A DNA stretch of 64,000 nt from Burkholderiales bacterium. GTDB lineage: Bacteria > Pseudomonadota > Gammaproteobacteria > Burkholderiales > Burkholderiaceae_C. Positions within the stretch are counted from its first letter, which is position 1; each line of letters opens with the position of its first letter. Below the pieces are notes generated by a model. That model was not told the DNA's origin. It ran no database searches and saw nothing but the letters and a program-made list of their open reading frames with translations. The translations under genes were made by a program, and so were the position numbers. Below, piece by piece: positions 29,232-38,459 of the stretch. The stretch spans positions 1 to 64,000 of the forward strand of contig JAECRO010000010.1 of assembly GCA_016000195.1 (NCBI GenBank). Reading direction: 5' to 3'.

Positions 29232-30002
29232 ATGAACGACGAACAGCTGCTTCGCTACTCCCGGCATATCCTGCTTGATGAAATCGGCATTGAAGGCCAG
29301 GAAAAGCTTCTCGCCGCTCATGTGCTGGTCGTTGGTGCAGGCGGGCTGGGCTCGCCGGTGGCCCTGTACCTTGGAAGTGCCGGCGTTGGCCGCATCACCC
29401 TGGTCGATCATGACCGCGTGGATGCAACCAACCTGCAGCGCCAGATTGCCCACACGGTCGCCCGCATCGGTGAATTCAAGACCGAATCGGTGGTTCAGGC
29501 CGTCGCCGCCCTCAATCCTGATGTGAAAGTGATCCCGGTGACAGAGCGGGCCGATGACGCCCTGCTTGACCGGCTGGTCGGGCAGGCAGACCTGGTGCTG
29601 GACTGCACCGACAACTTTTCGACCCGCCACGCCATCAACCGGGCCTGCGTCAAGCACTGCAAGCCGCTGGTTTCGGGTGCAGCCATCCGGTTTGATGGCC
29701 AGGTGGCGGTCTATGACGCCCGCAGCCTGGAGTCGCCCTGCTACGCCTGCATTTTTCCGGAGTCAGACCTGCCAGAAGAAACCCGTTGCGCCACCATGGG
29801 CGTGTTTGCACCGCTGGCCGGCATCGTGGGCACGGTGCAGGCCGCCGAGGCGCTGAAGCTGCTGTGCGGCATCGGAACGGCACTGACCGGACGGCTGCTG
29901 ATGCTCGATGGCCGGGGCATGGAATGGCACGAGATGAAACTCTCGCGCAACAAGGCTTGCGCAGTTTGCGGCGACAAAGCGGCCGGATTGACAAGCGCCT
30001 GA
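29232..30002 (+). CDS. moeB: MoeB/ThiF/HesA family adenylyltransferase
   Basis: An E1-like enzyme that adenylates the C-terminal Gly-Gly of a sulfur carrier (MoaD or ThiS). The 256-residue protein has the nucleotide motif VLVVGAGGLGSPVALYLGSA and the ATP-contact NLQRQ. Zinc CxxC pairs are CYAC and CAVC. The active-site region EETRCATMGVF is present. MoeB and ThiF cannot be separated by sequence reading; the ctpA neighbour is common for the gene called moeB in Burkholderiales. The start at 29232 follows a terminator-like hairpin. Confidence 0.88.
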   Translation: MNDEQLLRYSRHILLDEIGIEGQEKLLAAHVLVVGAGGLGSPVALYLGSAGVGRITLVDHDRVDATNLQRQIAHTVARIGEFKTESVVQAVAALNPDVKVIPVTERADDALLDRLVGQADLVLDCTDNFSTRHAINRACVKHCKPLVSGAAIRFDGQVAVYDARSLESPCYACIFPESDLPEETRCATMGVFAPLAGIVGTVQAAEALKLLCGIGTALTGRLLMLDGRGMEWHEMKLSRNKACAVCGDKAAGLTSA

Positions 30003-30003
30003 A

Positions 30004-32010
30004 TCACTTTTTGCCAGCGGCGGCCTTGGGATTTGCGGCCTGCGACAGAATTTCGGCGCAATCGGCATTCTCACCCGGCCCGGTTTCAATAGTGGCAGCC
30101 AGGGCCAGCAAAGGATTGATGGCGGCCAGCACCAAGGCAATGCCTGCGCGCCCGGCCAGTGCCGACTTTTCCGGTCCTGCCGACATGTTTGCGAAGGTGC
30201 CGCCAATTCGCAGCGGCGACCTGAGACTCAAAATACTCATGTCCTTGGGCTGTGGCTTGAGCAGGATATCCAGCGTTTCATTGGTCAGGCTGATCTGCCC
30301 CTGTCCCGCAATGACAGTGTCGGTGGTGTCGAGCACAATTGCCCGACTGGTCATCAAGCCCTGCTTCACATCAAAAGCGGCTGCGGCGCAACGCAGCGGC
30401 ACGGTACGGTCGCCACGCAACAGGAACTTGATCACCTCTCCTCCATCCAGACCCATGAATTCAAGCAGGATGTTGCTGATTTCACCTTTGCCCATCAGGA
30501 CAGCCACATCACCAGAGGCGGAACCCAGCATCTGCGCCACCGAATTGCCGCGGCCCTTCAGGTCGAACCGGCCGCTGATTTTTCCAAGACCGGTTTTGGT
30601 GCTTTCCACCGTAGGAAAAAGCTGGTTCAGCTGCAAGGCACGGACATCGAGCCGGGTGTTGATGGCCGCCGGGGAGAGCGTCGAATCAATATGAATGGTG
30701 CCAGCCACCGATCCACCGGCGATTCCCAGCGAAATCGGCTCCAGCTGCAGCACGCCCGCATTGAGCTTGACATGAACAGAACCTTTGTCCAGCGGCAACT
30801 CCTTCACATGCCGGATGTCAGCGGCTGAATAGGTAACGTCGGCATTCATGGCATGGAGCCTGTTTACGTCAAGTGGCGTCCGCGGCAACACCTTGCCGGG
30901 CGCAGCTCCGACGGGTGAAGCTTTGGTGCCTGAACTGGCTTGCGCGGTTCTGGAGCCGTTTGCAGCAGCAACTGCTTTCGCTTTGGGCGCCGAAGTCCCG
31001 GACGGCGCCATGCCGATGACAGCCCCCAGATCCGCAAAATCCAGAACCCGGGATTGGACCTTGCCACTCAACAGCGGCATCGTTGCAGACTGATCAAAAG
31101 TCAGCGCACCGCTGATGTCTGACTTGCCAAGCAGCCCCTGAATCTGGCTGACAGCCCAGAGCTTGTCCTTCTTGTCCAGCTTGCCGCGAAGCTTGTAGGG
31201 CAGCGTCGAGGGCAGCACCACACCCAGCAAGTTATAGAGATCGTCAAGATTCTGGCCCTGAAGATCAAAAGTTGCATCAATACCCGCCAGATCGGCAAGA
31301 TTCGAGATCGAACCCTTGGCCTTCAGGCTGGTTCTTCCAGCAACTGCATCGACTTCAAGTGGAAAGGGGGCCTGTGTGTTCTTGCTGAATTCCAGCACCC
31401 CGCCCGCGCGTCCAGTGGCGGTGAAGGCTTCCTTCTTCCACTGACCCGTCACCTTGTAGCCCAAGGGCAAGTCATTGCCGGCTTCGGGGGCCAATGAAAA
31501 CCGTACATCCAGATCAGCGCCATGCGCCCTGGCCAGGTAGCTGAGCTCTCCCTGATCAACCACGACAGAACCCATCTCGGGTATGGCTCCCTGGTCCGAC
31601 GTATCGCGCGAAAGCGCCCAGGTCCTGCGGCCATCGGGTTCGATCTGCAGGCCAATCCTGGGTTCGGTCAGCTTGATTCTGGGCAGCACTACTTTTCCGA
31701 TAATGAGCGGCAAAAGACTGATGTCAAATTCGGCAGCGGTGGCCTTGAGCAGATAGGGATCATGCGCCCATTCAGGGTTGGCAATTTCGACCCCTTGCGC
31801 CGTGACGGTGGTAGTACGGCCCAGCTGCACAGACAAATGTTGCGTGATCTCAAAACGCCGCCCCAGCTGCTCCGACACATACCGGTTGATTGGCCCGCGA
31901 AGCAAATCCCAGGGGAAAAATGAAACCACCAGCACCAAGGCCACCAGCAACAGGGCAAGACCGGCTAGCCAATGGCGAAGGGTTTGGGATTTGAGCAGGG
32001 AATTTTTCAT
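30004..32010 (-). CDS. AsmA family envelope protein
   Basis: A 668-residue AsmA-type protein. It has one N-terminal membrane helix (LAGLALLLVALVLVVSFF, about 15-32) and a long periplasmic beta-rich region. AsmA-like proteins act in outer-membrane lipid or protein homeostasis. The C-terminal part has the AsmA signature FDLKGRGNSVAQMLGSASGD and FLLRGDRTVPLRCAAAAFDV. A low-complexity Ala/Ser/Lys linker near residues 335-370 separates the halves. The stop lies 1 bp from the convergent moeB stop. Confidence 0.88.
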   Translation of the reverse strand: MKNSLLKSQTLRHWLAGLALLLVALVLVVSFFPWDLLRGPINRYVSEQLGRRFEITQHLSVQLGRTTTVTAQGVEIANPEWAHDPYLLKATAAEFDISLLPLIIGKVVLPRIKLTEPRIGLQIEPDGRRTWALSRDTSDQGAIPEMGSVVVDQGELSYLARAHGADLDVRFSLAPEAGNDLPLGYKVTGQWKKEAFTATGRAGGVLEFSKNTQAPFPLEVDAVAGRTSLKAKGSISNLADLAGIDATFDLQGQNLDDLYNLLGVVLPSTLPYKLRGKLDKKDKLWAVSQIQGLLGKSDISGALTFDQSATMPLLSGKVQSRVLDFADLGAVIGMAPSGTSAPKAKAVAAANGSRTAQASSGTKASPVGAAPGKVLPRTPLDVNRLHAMNADVTYSAADIRHVKELPLDKGSVHVKLNAGVLQLEPISLGIAGGSVAGTIHIDSTLSPAAINTRLDVRALQLNQLFPTVESTKTGLGKISGRFDLKGRGNSVAQMLGSASGDVAVLMGKGEISNILLEFMGLDGGEVIKFLLRGDRTVPLRCAAAAFDVKQGLMTSRAIVLDTTDTVIAGQGQISLTNETLDILLKPQPKDMSILSLRSPLRIGGTFANMSAGPEKSALAGRAGIALVLAAINPLLALAATIETGPGENADCAEILSQAANPKAAAGKK

Positions 32011-32374
32011 GCCTTGGTATGGGTTGATAGCCGTTCAGCCAGCGCGCCCCGCAAGAGCTGGCCGTGCGCTAAAAATGGCCACGGCAACTGGCGTGCAAAC
32101 ACTCGATTGCAGGGGGTTGACTATCAACCCGATACCGGTTTTGGACAGTCGGGAAACACGATGACCCCCTGTCGGCAGGTGCCTACATCTGATTGACATG
32201 AAATCATCGGAAAACCCCTACAAATACAAACAAACGCCACTGGCACAATGATTCATCCATCTGAAGATACATTAGGAAACAAGACAAGCTGGCACTTCCG
32301 GCTCTTGCTGGCCGCATTGGCGGGCTTTTCGCAACTCACACCGAATTCCTGCCGCCGTTAACTGGATATGAGCC
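32011..32374. other. intergenic region between asmA and an orphan receiver gene
   Basis: This 364-bp gap separates divergent genes and must hold both promoters. It is less GC-rich toward its middle and right side. I see no RNA gene, no convincing sigma-70 box and no repeat copy. Confidence 0.5.
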
Positions 32375-32776
32375 GTGAGATTGAAAACATACATCGTTGA
32401 AGACAACCCAACCATTCGTGAAAATCTGATTGGCACGCTGGAAGAGCTGGCCTGCGTCGTTGCCGTTGGAACGGCCGAAACCGAAAATGACGGCAAGGCA
32501 TGGCTGAACGCCAACCGGCAGGAATGGGATCTGGCAATTGTTGATCTGTTTTTGAAACAGGGAAGCGGCCTGGGAGTGCTTGCAGCCTGCCGGGATCGCC
32601 CTTCCAGGCAAAAAGTGGTGGTGCTCAGCAATTACGCTACCGCAGACATTCGCCAGCGTTGCGCGCAGCTCGGGGTGGATGCAGTGTTTGACAAATCCAA
32701 CGAGATTGATGCCCTGGTGGAGTATTGCCTTCAACAAAACGGCAACGCCATTGAAGCTGAAAAACCATCTTCCTGA
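32375..32776 (+). CDS. single-domain response regulator (receiver only)
   Basis: A 133-residue CheY-like receiver. The acidic pocket is E9-D10, the phospho-acceptor is D57 in LAIVDLFLKQGSG, and the conserved Lys lies in VFDKSNEID. There is no output domain, so it probably acts through protein contacts, for example in a phosphorelay. The start is a GTG at 32375. It faces the NarL-type regulator gene convergently and lies about 0.9 kb from the sensor kinase gene at 33675. Confidence 0.88.
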   Translation: MRLKTYIVEDNPTIRENLIGTLEELACVVAVGTAETENDGKAWLNANRQEWDLAIVDLFLKQGSGLGVLAACRDRPSRQKVVVLSNYATADIRQRCAQLGVDAVFDKSNEIDALVEYCLQQNGNAIEAEKPSS

Positions 32777-32906
32777 CTCGGTGGCATGTCAGGCTTCGCA
32801 GCTCTTTAAATTATTGAGGGCGCAACACAGCAAAAAAATAGGCCTTCGGACGCCAAACCTGGCGCCAGGACCGCACGGAAACCACCATGGTCTGTGCGGC
32901 GCGGCT

Positions 32907-33539
32907 TCAGTCAATCAGTTTGTTTTTAAGGGCGTAATAAGTCAGGTCGCTGTTGGAGGAAAGACTCATCTTTTCCATCACGCGAGTGCGGTAGGTACTG
33001 ACAGTCTTGACGCTCAGCGAAAGCGCCTTGGCGATATCGCCTGCCGTTTCACCCTTGGCCAGCTTCAGGAACACCTGAAATTCCCGCTCGGACAACTGCT
33101 CGTGGGCGGCCACGTCCTTGGGACGGTTCAGCTGCTGCGCAAGCAATTCGGCCACGGCGGCCGTGATGTAGCGCTTGCCCAGGGAAATCACGCGAATGGC
33201 ATCGACTATTTCAGACGGGTCGCACTCCTTGTTGAGATAGCCACTGGCGCCCTGGCGAATCAGGTTGACCGCGTAATGCTCTTCAGGATAGCCGCTCAAA
33301 ATCAGGATGCCTACATCGGGCGCCTTGGCGCGGATCATGGCCAGGGCATCGATTCCGCTTTGACCCGGCATGGACAGGTCCATGACCAGAATGTCCAGCT
33401 CGACATTGCGAACCAGGTCAATCGCTTCACGTCCGCTTGCAGCTTCACCAACAACGCGCAGATCCACCTGATCCGAGAAAAACTGCTTCAGTCCGGAACG
33501 CACAATGGCATGGTCATCCACAATTCCAATTTTTATCAT
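32907..33539 (-). CDS. NarL/FixJ family response regulator
   Basis: A 210-residue transcription regulator. The receiver domain (1-120) has D8-D9 and phospho-acceptor D54 in DILVMDLSMPG. The LuxR-type helix-turn-helix (about 143-205) contains LSEREFQVFLKLAKGE and SLSVKTVSTYRTRVMEKM. It is divergent from a CHASE3 sensor kinase gene 135 bp away; the two are a likely cognate pair. Confidence 0.95.
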   Translation of the reverse strand: MIKIGIVDDHAIVRSGLKQFFSDQVDLRVVGEAASGREAIDLVRNVELDILVMDLSMPGQSGIDALAMIRAKAPDVGILILSGYPEEHYAVNLIRQGASGYLNKECDPSEIVDAIRVISLGKRYITAAVAELLAQQLNRPKDVAAHEQLSEREFQVFLKLAKGETAGDIAKALSLSVKTVSTYRTRVMEKMSLSSNSDLTYYALKNKLID

Positions 33540-33674
33540 GTCGCTATCTTTCTATAAAAACCTGCACCGCCCGGCAGGGCTGCCAAAAATCAGCGCCAGG
33601 GCAAAACAGCTGCATTGATTATCACTGCTCATTATTGACGAGTTGTTCACACAAGTACCGAACCGGAGTTAGCC

Positions 33675-35015
33675 TTGAAAAAATTTGCCGCCCTGAAAAC
33701 GGCCATCAGCCTGCCACTGGCCGCGCTGGCTGCCGCCTTCATGATTTTCATCAATGAGGCAAGTTTTCAACAATCTACCAGGGCAGTCGCCAACATGGAG
33801 CAAGCCCAGCAAACACGTGGTGCCATCAATCGGTTGTTGCGCCAGGTGCTGGATGCAGAAACCGGCCAGCGCGGCTACCTGCTGACAGGCGATGCGCGCT
33901 ATCTGGAGCCCTACCAGGCGGCGGTAGGCGATATCACCGAAAACCTCAATACTCTGCGGCAGATTTTTGTCTCCCAATCTGAGTTGATTGGCGACTTTGA
34001 CACCCTGTCCCGCCATGTGGCGCGCAAGATGGCCGAGATGGACCTGAGCGTGCGCATGCGCAAGGAAGGCAATGACGATGGCTGGAAGTTTGTGCTCACC
34101 ACCGACGTCGGCAAGGAAGAGATGGAAGCCATCCGGAATCAATCCGCCAAGCTGTCGGCCAGCAGCATCCAGCAGGTGGAGCAGGGCCAGGCGCAGATCA
34201 GGACGGCATTGCAGCTCTCGCGCATTGGCATTGCGACCACGGCGCTCGTCGGACTGCTGGCTTTTTACATGTACCTGATGCAAAACAAGGCCCTGCTTGC
34301 CTCGGGTCAGCGCGAGCAGGAGTCGCTGCAGCGCGAACGGGACCTGCTCGAAAAGCAGGTCCGGGAACGTACTGCCAGCCTGGCCGAGCTGGCGACCCAT
34401 CTGCAAAATGTGCGCGAGGAAGAGCGCGGCCACCTGGCGCGTGAACTGCATGATGAACTGGGCGCATTGCTGACGGCTGCCAAGCTCGATGTGGCCAGGA
34501 TCAAATCGCGTCTGGCCGGCAACCTGCCGGAAGCCTCGGAACGGCTTGAGCATCTGACCAGCATACTCAATACCGGCATTGCCCTGAAGCGGCGCATTGT
34601 TGAAGACCTGCGTCCTTCTTCCCTTTCGCATCTGGGTCTGGTGGCATCCCTGGAAATCCTGGCGCGCGAGTTTGAGGAGCGATCCGGCCTTTCAATTACC
34701 ACCGACCTGGAAAACGTCGAACTCGGCGGCTCGGCGCAACTGACCGTTTACCGGCTGGTGCAGGAGTCGCTGACCAATATCGCCAAATACGCCAATGCAA
34801 GCCAGGTGGAAATCAGCGTGCATAACTTCGACAGCTTCATCACGGTGGATGTCAAGGACAACGGCAAGGGCTTCAGGCTCGAAAGCATTGGTCCGGGAAG
34901 CCACGGACTGGCCGGCATGCGCCACAGAGTGGAAGCTGCCGGTGGCAAGCTGACGGTTGCCAGCGCTGAAGGCAAAGGCACCCAGGTGGGTGCCGTGCTG
35001 CCCAAATCACGGTAA
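33675..35015 (+). CDS. CHASE3-domain sensor histidine kinase (HisKA_3 type)
   Basis: A 446-residue inner-membrane kinase. Two helices (about 8-26 and 183-203) flank a periplasmic CHASE3 domain with RQVLDAETGQRGYLLTGD. A coiled coil follows, then the HisKA_3 domain with phosphorylated H259 in ARELHDELGALLTAAK. The ATPase motifs are DNGKGF and GSHGLAGMRHRVEAAGG. Such NarX/DegS-type kinases pair with LuxR-type regulators, matching the divergent gene at 32907. The start is a TTG at 33675 after GGAG. The signal sensed is unknown. Confidence 0.93.
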   Translation: MKKFAALKTAISLPLAALAAAFMIFINEASFQQSTRAVANMEQAQQTRGAINRLLRQVLDAETGQRGYLLTGDARYLEPYQAAVGDITENLNTLRQIFVSQSELIGDFDTLSRHVARKMAEMDLSVRMRKEGNDDGWKFVLTTDVGKEEMEAIRNQSAKLSASSIQQVEQGQAQIRTALQLSRIGIATTALVGLLAFYMYLMQNKALLASGQREQESLQRERDLLEKQVRERTASLAELATHLQNVREEERGHLARELHDELGALLTAAKLDVARIKSRLAGNLPEASERLEHLTSILNTGIALKRRIVEDLRPSSLSHLGLVASLEILAREFEERSGLSITTDLENVELGGSAQLTVYRLVQESLTNIAKYANASQVEISVHNFDSFITVDVKDNGKGFRLESIGPGSHGLAGMRHRVEAAGGKLTVASAEGKGTQVGAVLPKSR

Positions 35016-35183
35016 ATAATCACCTTGATAGCAGGCTCAAAATTCAGTCTGGAAAATCAAAGCCCACGTAACAAAATGTCATCCTTTTCCTACAGCGCAT
35101 TACCCCAGGCACTGACAGGGCTTTAGGTCTAAAGACGATGAAGAAAACAGGCTCCAAAAGTTAAGCTTGCTCAAGGCTTTTTA

Positions 35184-35197
35184 AAGAAGCGCTTCTT
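35184..35197. promoter_or_regulatory. 14-bp perfect palindrome upstream of stress cluster
   Basis: AAGAAGCGCTTCTT is a perfect palindrome 30 bp before the DUF1328 gene. It may be an operator; nothing proves it. Confidence 0.3.
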
Positions 35198-35227
35198 ATG
35201 TGCCAAGCCATCGCAAGGAAAATAAAA

Positions 35228-35392
35228 ATGTTGCATTATTCAGTCGTTTTTCTGGTGATCGCCCTGATTGCTGCCGTCTTCGGCTTCGGTGGAATTGCAG
35301 CAGGTGCCGTTGAAATTGCCAAAATTCTCTTCTTCCTCTTCGCTATCATGGCAATTGTCAGTTTTGTTCTCAGCCTGATCAAAAAAAATTAG
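35228..35392 (+). CDS. DUF1328 small membrane protein (YtjA-like)
   Basis: This 54-residue protein consists almost entirely of two hydrophobic helices ([20 protein letters not shown] and [19 protein letters not shown]). It matches the DUF1328/YtjA family of stress-linked small membrane proteins. ATG at 35228 follows AAGGAAAA. It is the first gene of a cluster of small envelope and stress genes reaching to 37.7 kb. Confidence 0.9.
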   Translation: MLHYSVVFLVIALIAAVFGFGGIAAGAVEIAKILFFLFAIMAIVSFVLSLIKKN

Positions 35393-35464
35393 TCTCGGGC
35401 TGGCATGCTCCCGGAGCGCATACTTTTTTATCCACCGCTTCATTCACTCAACAAGGAAATACAC

Positions 35465-35869
35465 ATGAATACAAATAGCCCTTCAAACATGGCCCGTGAT
35501 GCGATTCCTGCAATGCAAAAGGCTTCTGGCGACATGATGGATTCGGCCAGCAAGGCGCTGGAATCAACGCGCGAGCATGCCAACAACGCACTCGACAAGG
35601 CCGAAAGCAAAGTTCGTGAACTGCGCGGCAGTGTTGACCCAGTGGTTGAGATGCTGGCCTCAAAGGCCCAAAAGATGGCCCGTCAAAGCCTGGACATGGC
35701 ATCTGAAGCCAAGGAACGCGCCGAAAAATCGTTCAAGCACGCTGCGGATGCGACCACCCGTTATGTCTCCGAGCAGCCCATGCGTTCCGTATTGATTGCA
35801 GCGGCGGTTGGTGCTGCGGTTGCCCTGCTGGTTTCCACTTCCCGCCATCGCAACCGTAACCGTTACTGA
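35465..35869 (+). CDS. DUF883 family protein (ElaB/YqjD-like)
   Basis: This 134-residue protein is amphipathic and charged for 90 residues, as a long coiled helix. It ends in a membrane helix (SVLIAAAVGAAVALLVSTS) and a basic tail. ElaB and YqjD of E. coli share this layout, sit in the inner membrane by the tail and bind ribosomes in stationary phase. The neighbours match the E. coli yqjDEK set. Confidence 0.9.
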   Translation: MNTNSPSNMARDAIPAMQKASGDMMDSASKALESTREHANNALDKAESKVRELRGSVDPVVEMLASKAQKMARQSLDMASEAKERAEKSFKHAADATTRYVSEQPMRSVLIAAAVGAAVALLVSTSRHRNRNRY

Positions 35870-35932
35870 AACCAGTTCACTGACTGCCCCTGACAAGCGC
35901 TGAAGCTGAAGCACAACCTACTTTCTCAACCT

Positions 35933-36298
35933 ATGCTGCATCCCCTTTTTTTAACGATTGTGCAAAGGCCCGACCTGGTCATGGACCACCTGTCAGCCTA
36001 TGGATCGCTGTTTCAAAAGGAAGCGACCAGCGCAGGTTCGGAGTTGCTGGCACGCGCAGTGGCATGGGTTGTCGCCATCCTGGCTTTGGTTGTTTTTCTT
36101 GGTTTGACAGGCACGGCCCTGATGCTGGGTTTTTTTAATAACCAGTTCCACTGGATACTGGTTGCCGTGCCGGGCTTTGCGCTTGTACTGCTGATTGCTG
36201 CTGTGATGATTGCCATGAAGCCCATGAAAAGCGAGCGTTTTCCCGAGCTGAAAGCGCAGATTGACAGCGATGCACAAGCATTGCGCGCGGTTTCCTGA
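35933..36298 (+). CDS. phage-holin-like family membrane protein (YqjE-like)
   Basis: A 121-residue protein with two membrane helices (AVAWVVAILALVVFLGLTG and WILVAVPGFALVLLIAAVM) between charged ends. This is the YqjE/DUF1469 arrangement, often called a putative Actinobacteriophage holin superfamily member. It is not thought to be a phage gene here. It is second in the yqjD-E-K-like order. Confidence 0.87.
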   Translation: MLHPLFLTIVQRPDLVMDHLSAYGSLFQKEATSAGSELLARAVAWVVAILALVVFLGLTGTALMLGFFNNQFHWILVAVPGFALVLLIAAVMIAMKPMKSERFPELKAQIDSDAQALRAVS

Positions 36299-36322
36299 AG
36301 ACATCCACGCAAAGACCCTGGC

Positions 36323-36772
36323 ATGGCCTCCTCTACTGAACTCACTCCTCAAGAACGCCTGGCCATCAGCCGCAAGGCCATCGTCAGGCACATGAACCGG
36401 CACCACCGGGATATCGAGGACAGGCTCGATGATGACATTGACGAGGTGGGCGAATCAGATTCAACGACTCAGGGCGGGGCCTTGAGCACGATCAAGTATG
36501 CGGCCCGCATGTGGTGGCATCGCCATCCGGCAAGCGCCGCGATTGAATTGGCAAGCCCTTTATTGAGCGACTACGCAAGGGCTCATCCCTTCAAGCTATT
36601 AGGAATTTCTGCCGCTACCGGCGCTGCAATCGTCGTGATACGTCCGTGGCGCATGCTTTCGGCAAGTTCGTTGCTGGTGGCTGCGGTGAAGTCCTCGGGA
36701 CTGTCCAACACCTTGATCACGATGCTCTCTTCATTTACCCGCCACGTTTCAAAACCCGATACAAGGCCATGA
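36323..36772 (+). CDS. hypothetical protein in yqjK position
   Basis: A 149-residue basic protein with an amphipathic N-terminal helix and one or two weak hydrophobic segments (KLLGISAATGAAIVVI). It resembles the YqjK position in the stress cluster, but I cannot assign a family with confidence. Its stop codon overlaps the next gene's ATG as ATGA, so the two are translationally coupled. Confidence 0.8.
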   Translation: MASSTELTPQERLAISRKAIVRHMNRHHRDIEDRLDDDIDEVGESDSTTQGGALSTIKYAARMWWHRHPASAAIELASPLLSDYARAHPFKLLGISAATGAAIVVIRPWRMLSASSLLVAAVKSSGLSNTLITMLSSFTRHVSKPDTRP

Positions 36773-37314
36773 ACATGAACACCTCGACGTCCACCAGCGA
36801 ATTGACTCTTGACGAAACGGCACTCCAGTCGGTGAGAACCAGCCTGGACCAGGGCGCCATCACGCCGGCCTACGGCCCACACCGCGATGCCATCGTCAAG
36901 CTGCTGAATGACGCCCTGGCTACCGAACTGGTCTGCGTGTTGCGCTACAAGCGGCATCACTTCATGGCCAGCGGCCTGTCGTCTCCCCGGATTGCCGATG
37001 AATTCATGGTGCATGCCAATGAAGAATCCGGGCATGCCGACCGGATTGCCCAGCGCATCGTGCAGCTCGGCGGCGAACCCGACTTCTCGCCCTCGACCCT
37101 GCTGCAGCGCAGCCATGCCGACTATGACGAATCCAATGACCTGAAAACCATGGTCCGGGTCAACCTGATTGCCGAGCGGATCGCGGTCGAGGCCTACCGC
37201 CAGATGATCACCCTGCTTGCCGGCAAGGATCCCACCACAAGGCGAATGCTCGAAGATATTCTGGCCGACGAAGAAGAGCATGCCGACGAACTCAAGGACT
37301 GGCTGGATCTGTAA
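36769..37314 (+). CDS. ferritin-like di-iron protein
   Basis: A 181-residue four-helix ferritin-like protein of the bacterioferritin/Dps-like kind. Metal-ligand style residues occur in ATELVCVLRYKRHHF, HANEESGHADRIA, IAERIAVEAYRQM and DEEEHADELKDWLDL. It probably stores iron or detoxifies peroxide; a ligand-by-ligand fit was not possible. ATG at 36769 overlaps the stop of the preceding gene. Confidence 0.85.
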   Translation: MNMNTSTSTSELTLDETALQSVRTSLDQGAITPAYGPHRDAIVKLLNDALATELVCVLRYKRHHFMASGLSSPRIADEFMVHANEESGHADRIAQRIVQLGGEPDFSPSTLLQRSHADYDESNDLKTMVRVNLIAERIAVEAYRQMITLLAGKDPTTRRMLEDILADEEEHADELKDWLDL

Positions 37315-37410
37315 AAACCAGGTGCTGGTCGATGGGCGTGGTGCCGTTAATCGACAGGCTTTTTAAACTTTGCACCAACTCAAACCAAATCAACTCAAAG
37401 AGGAAACCCT

Positions 37411-37725
37411 ATGAAATACGTTCGCGCAATCGCTTTCGCAGCCCTGGCAGGCATCACCATCATTGGCACCGGCTGCGCCGTGGGGCGTGGTCAGGAAACA
37501 GCGGGTTCGTATGTTGATGATGCAGCCATCACAACCGCCGTCAAGGCAAAGTTCGTTGAAGACAAGACCGTTTCAGCCATGTCGATCAGCGTTGAAACAC
37601 TCAATGGCACGGTGCAATTGTCCGGCTTCGCAAAATCAGGCGCTGAAAAAATGCAGGCTGAAAACATTGCCCGTGGCGTGAAGAACGTCAAGAACGTTCG
37701 CAACGACATCGTCGTTCGTCCTTAA
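37411..37725 (+). CDS. BON-domain lipoprotein (OsmY-like)
   Basis: A 104-residue lipoprotein with signal peptide and lipobox IIGTGC, then one BON domain (VDDAAITTAVKAKFVED...SGFAKSGAEKM). BON domains bind phospholipid, and OsmY-type proteins help under osmotic stress. An AGAGGAAA site precedes the ATG at 37411. Confidence 0.9.
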   Translation: MKYVRAIAFAALAGITIIGTGCAVGRGQETAGSYVDDAAITTAVKAKFVEDKTVSAMSISVETLNGTVQLSGFAKSGAEKMQAENIARGVKNVKNVRNDIVVRP

Positions 37726-37769
37726 GCGACTCTTGTAGTCAACCGCGCTGCCTGACTTGGGCAGCGCTG

Positions 37770-37812
37770 AAAAGGCAGGCAATGGGGAAAACCCGTCGCC
37801 TGCCTTTTTCAT
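37770..37812. terminator. bidirectional terminator between two BON genes
   Basis: AAAAGGCAGGC and GCCTGCCTTTTT pair around a loop. With A-rich left and T-rich right flanks it can serve both the plus-strand gene ending at 37725 and the minus-strand gene ending at 37820. Confidence 0.75.
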
Positions 37813-37819
37813 GGGCCTG

Positions 37820-38362
37820 TCAGTTGGCCTTGACGACCAGCTTGTTGTCCACCGACTGAACGCCGCTGAAAGTCCTGGCAATCGCGCCAGCCCTCTCGCG
37901 CGCGGCTTCGGTAGGCGCCGAACCATTGAGCGTGACCGCACCGTCCTTGGTGTCCACATTGATTTTGAAGACCTTGATCTCCGGGTCTTTCACCAGCGCG
38001 GCCGATATGGCCGTCGTGATCGCCATGTCGTCCATTTTTTCAATGGCTTTGCTGGCGGCGACCTTGGCCGAAGACTCGGCATTGTCCGTGGCACTTTTCA
38101 GCGCTGCGCCTGCCTTGGCAAAAGTCTCCTCCGTTTTAGCCTTCATTTCAGCGCCTGACTGCTCGGTCTTGCGTTTTGCCTCTGCTGCGGCCTCCTCTGT
38201 TTTTCCGATGGCCGAATCAAGCTTCTGGCCTGCGGTTTGATGGTCATCGGGTTTGTTGCAAGCGCTCAAGGCCAGCGTCAGGGCCAGCGAGGCGAGAACA
38301 AGCACGGGGCCTTTCAGGCGGGAAACGCTACCCGGCAATGCGGGTGAATGCGTGTGTTTCAT
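37820..38362 (-). CDS. BON-domain lipoprotein with coiled-coil region
   Basis: A 180-residue lipoprotein with signal peptide and lipobox LALSAC. A charged Ala/Lys/Glu coiled region (about 40-110) is followed by a BON domain (DDMAITTAISAALVKDPEI...GSAPTEAARERAG). It is convergent with the first BON gene and shares a terminator with it. Likely role in envelope integrity. Confidence 0.88.
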   Translation of the reverse strand: MKHTHSPALPGSVSRLKGPVLVLASLALTLALSACNKPDDHQTAGQKLDSAIGKTEEAAAEAKRKTEQSGAEMKAKTEETFAKAGAALKSATDNAESSAKVAASKAIEKMDDMAITTAISAALVKDPEIKVFKINVDTKDGAVTLNGSAPTEAARERAGAIARTFSGVQSVDNKLVVKAN

Positions 38363-38459
38363 GAAAAATCCTTTTTGATCGGTCCGACTTGCAAAAACTG
38401 CATCCGTCTGCCTGATTTTGCGCCCTTGACTCCACAGGCAGCGCCAGCCCCGGAAAACG

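Noticed and set aside
32822-32890. Possible terminator between the two convergent regulator genes
   Set aside because: Only a short GGCGCC-type dyad without T-run is present.
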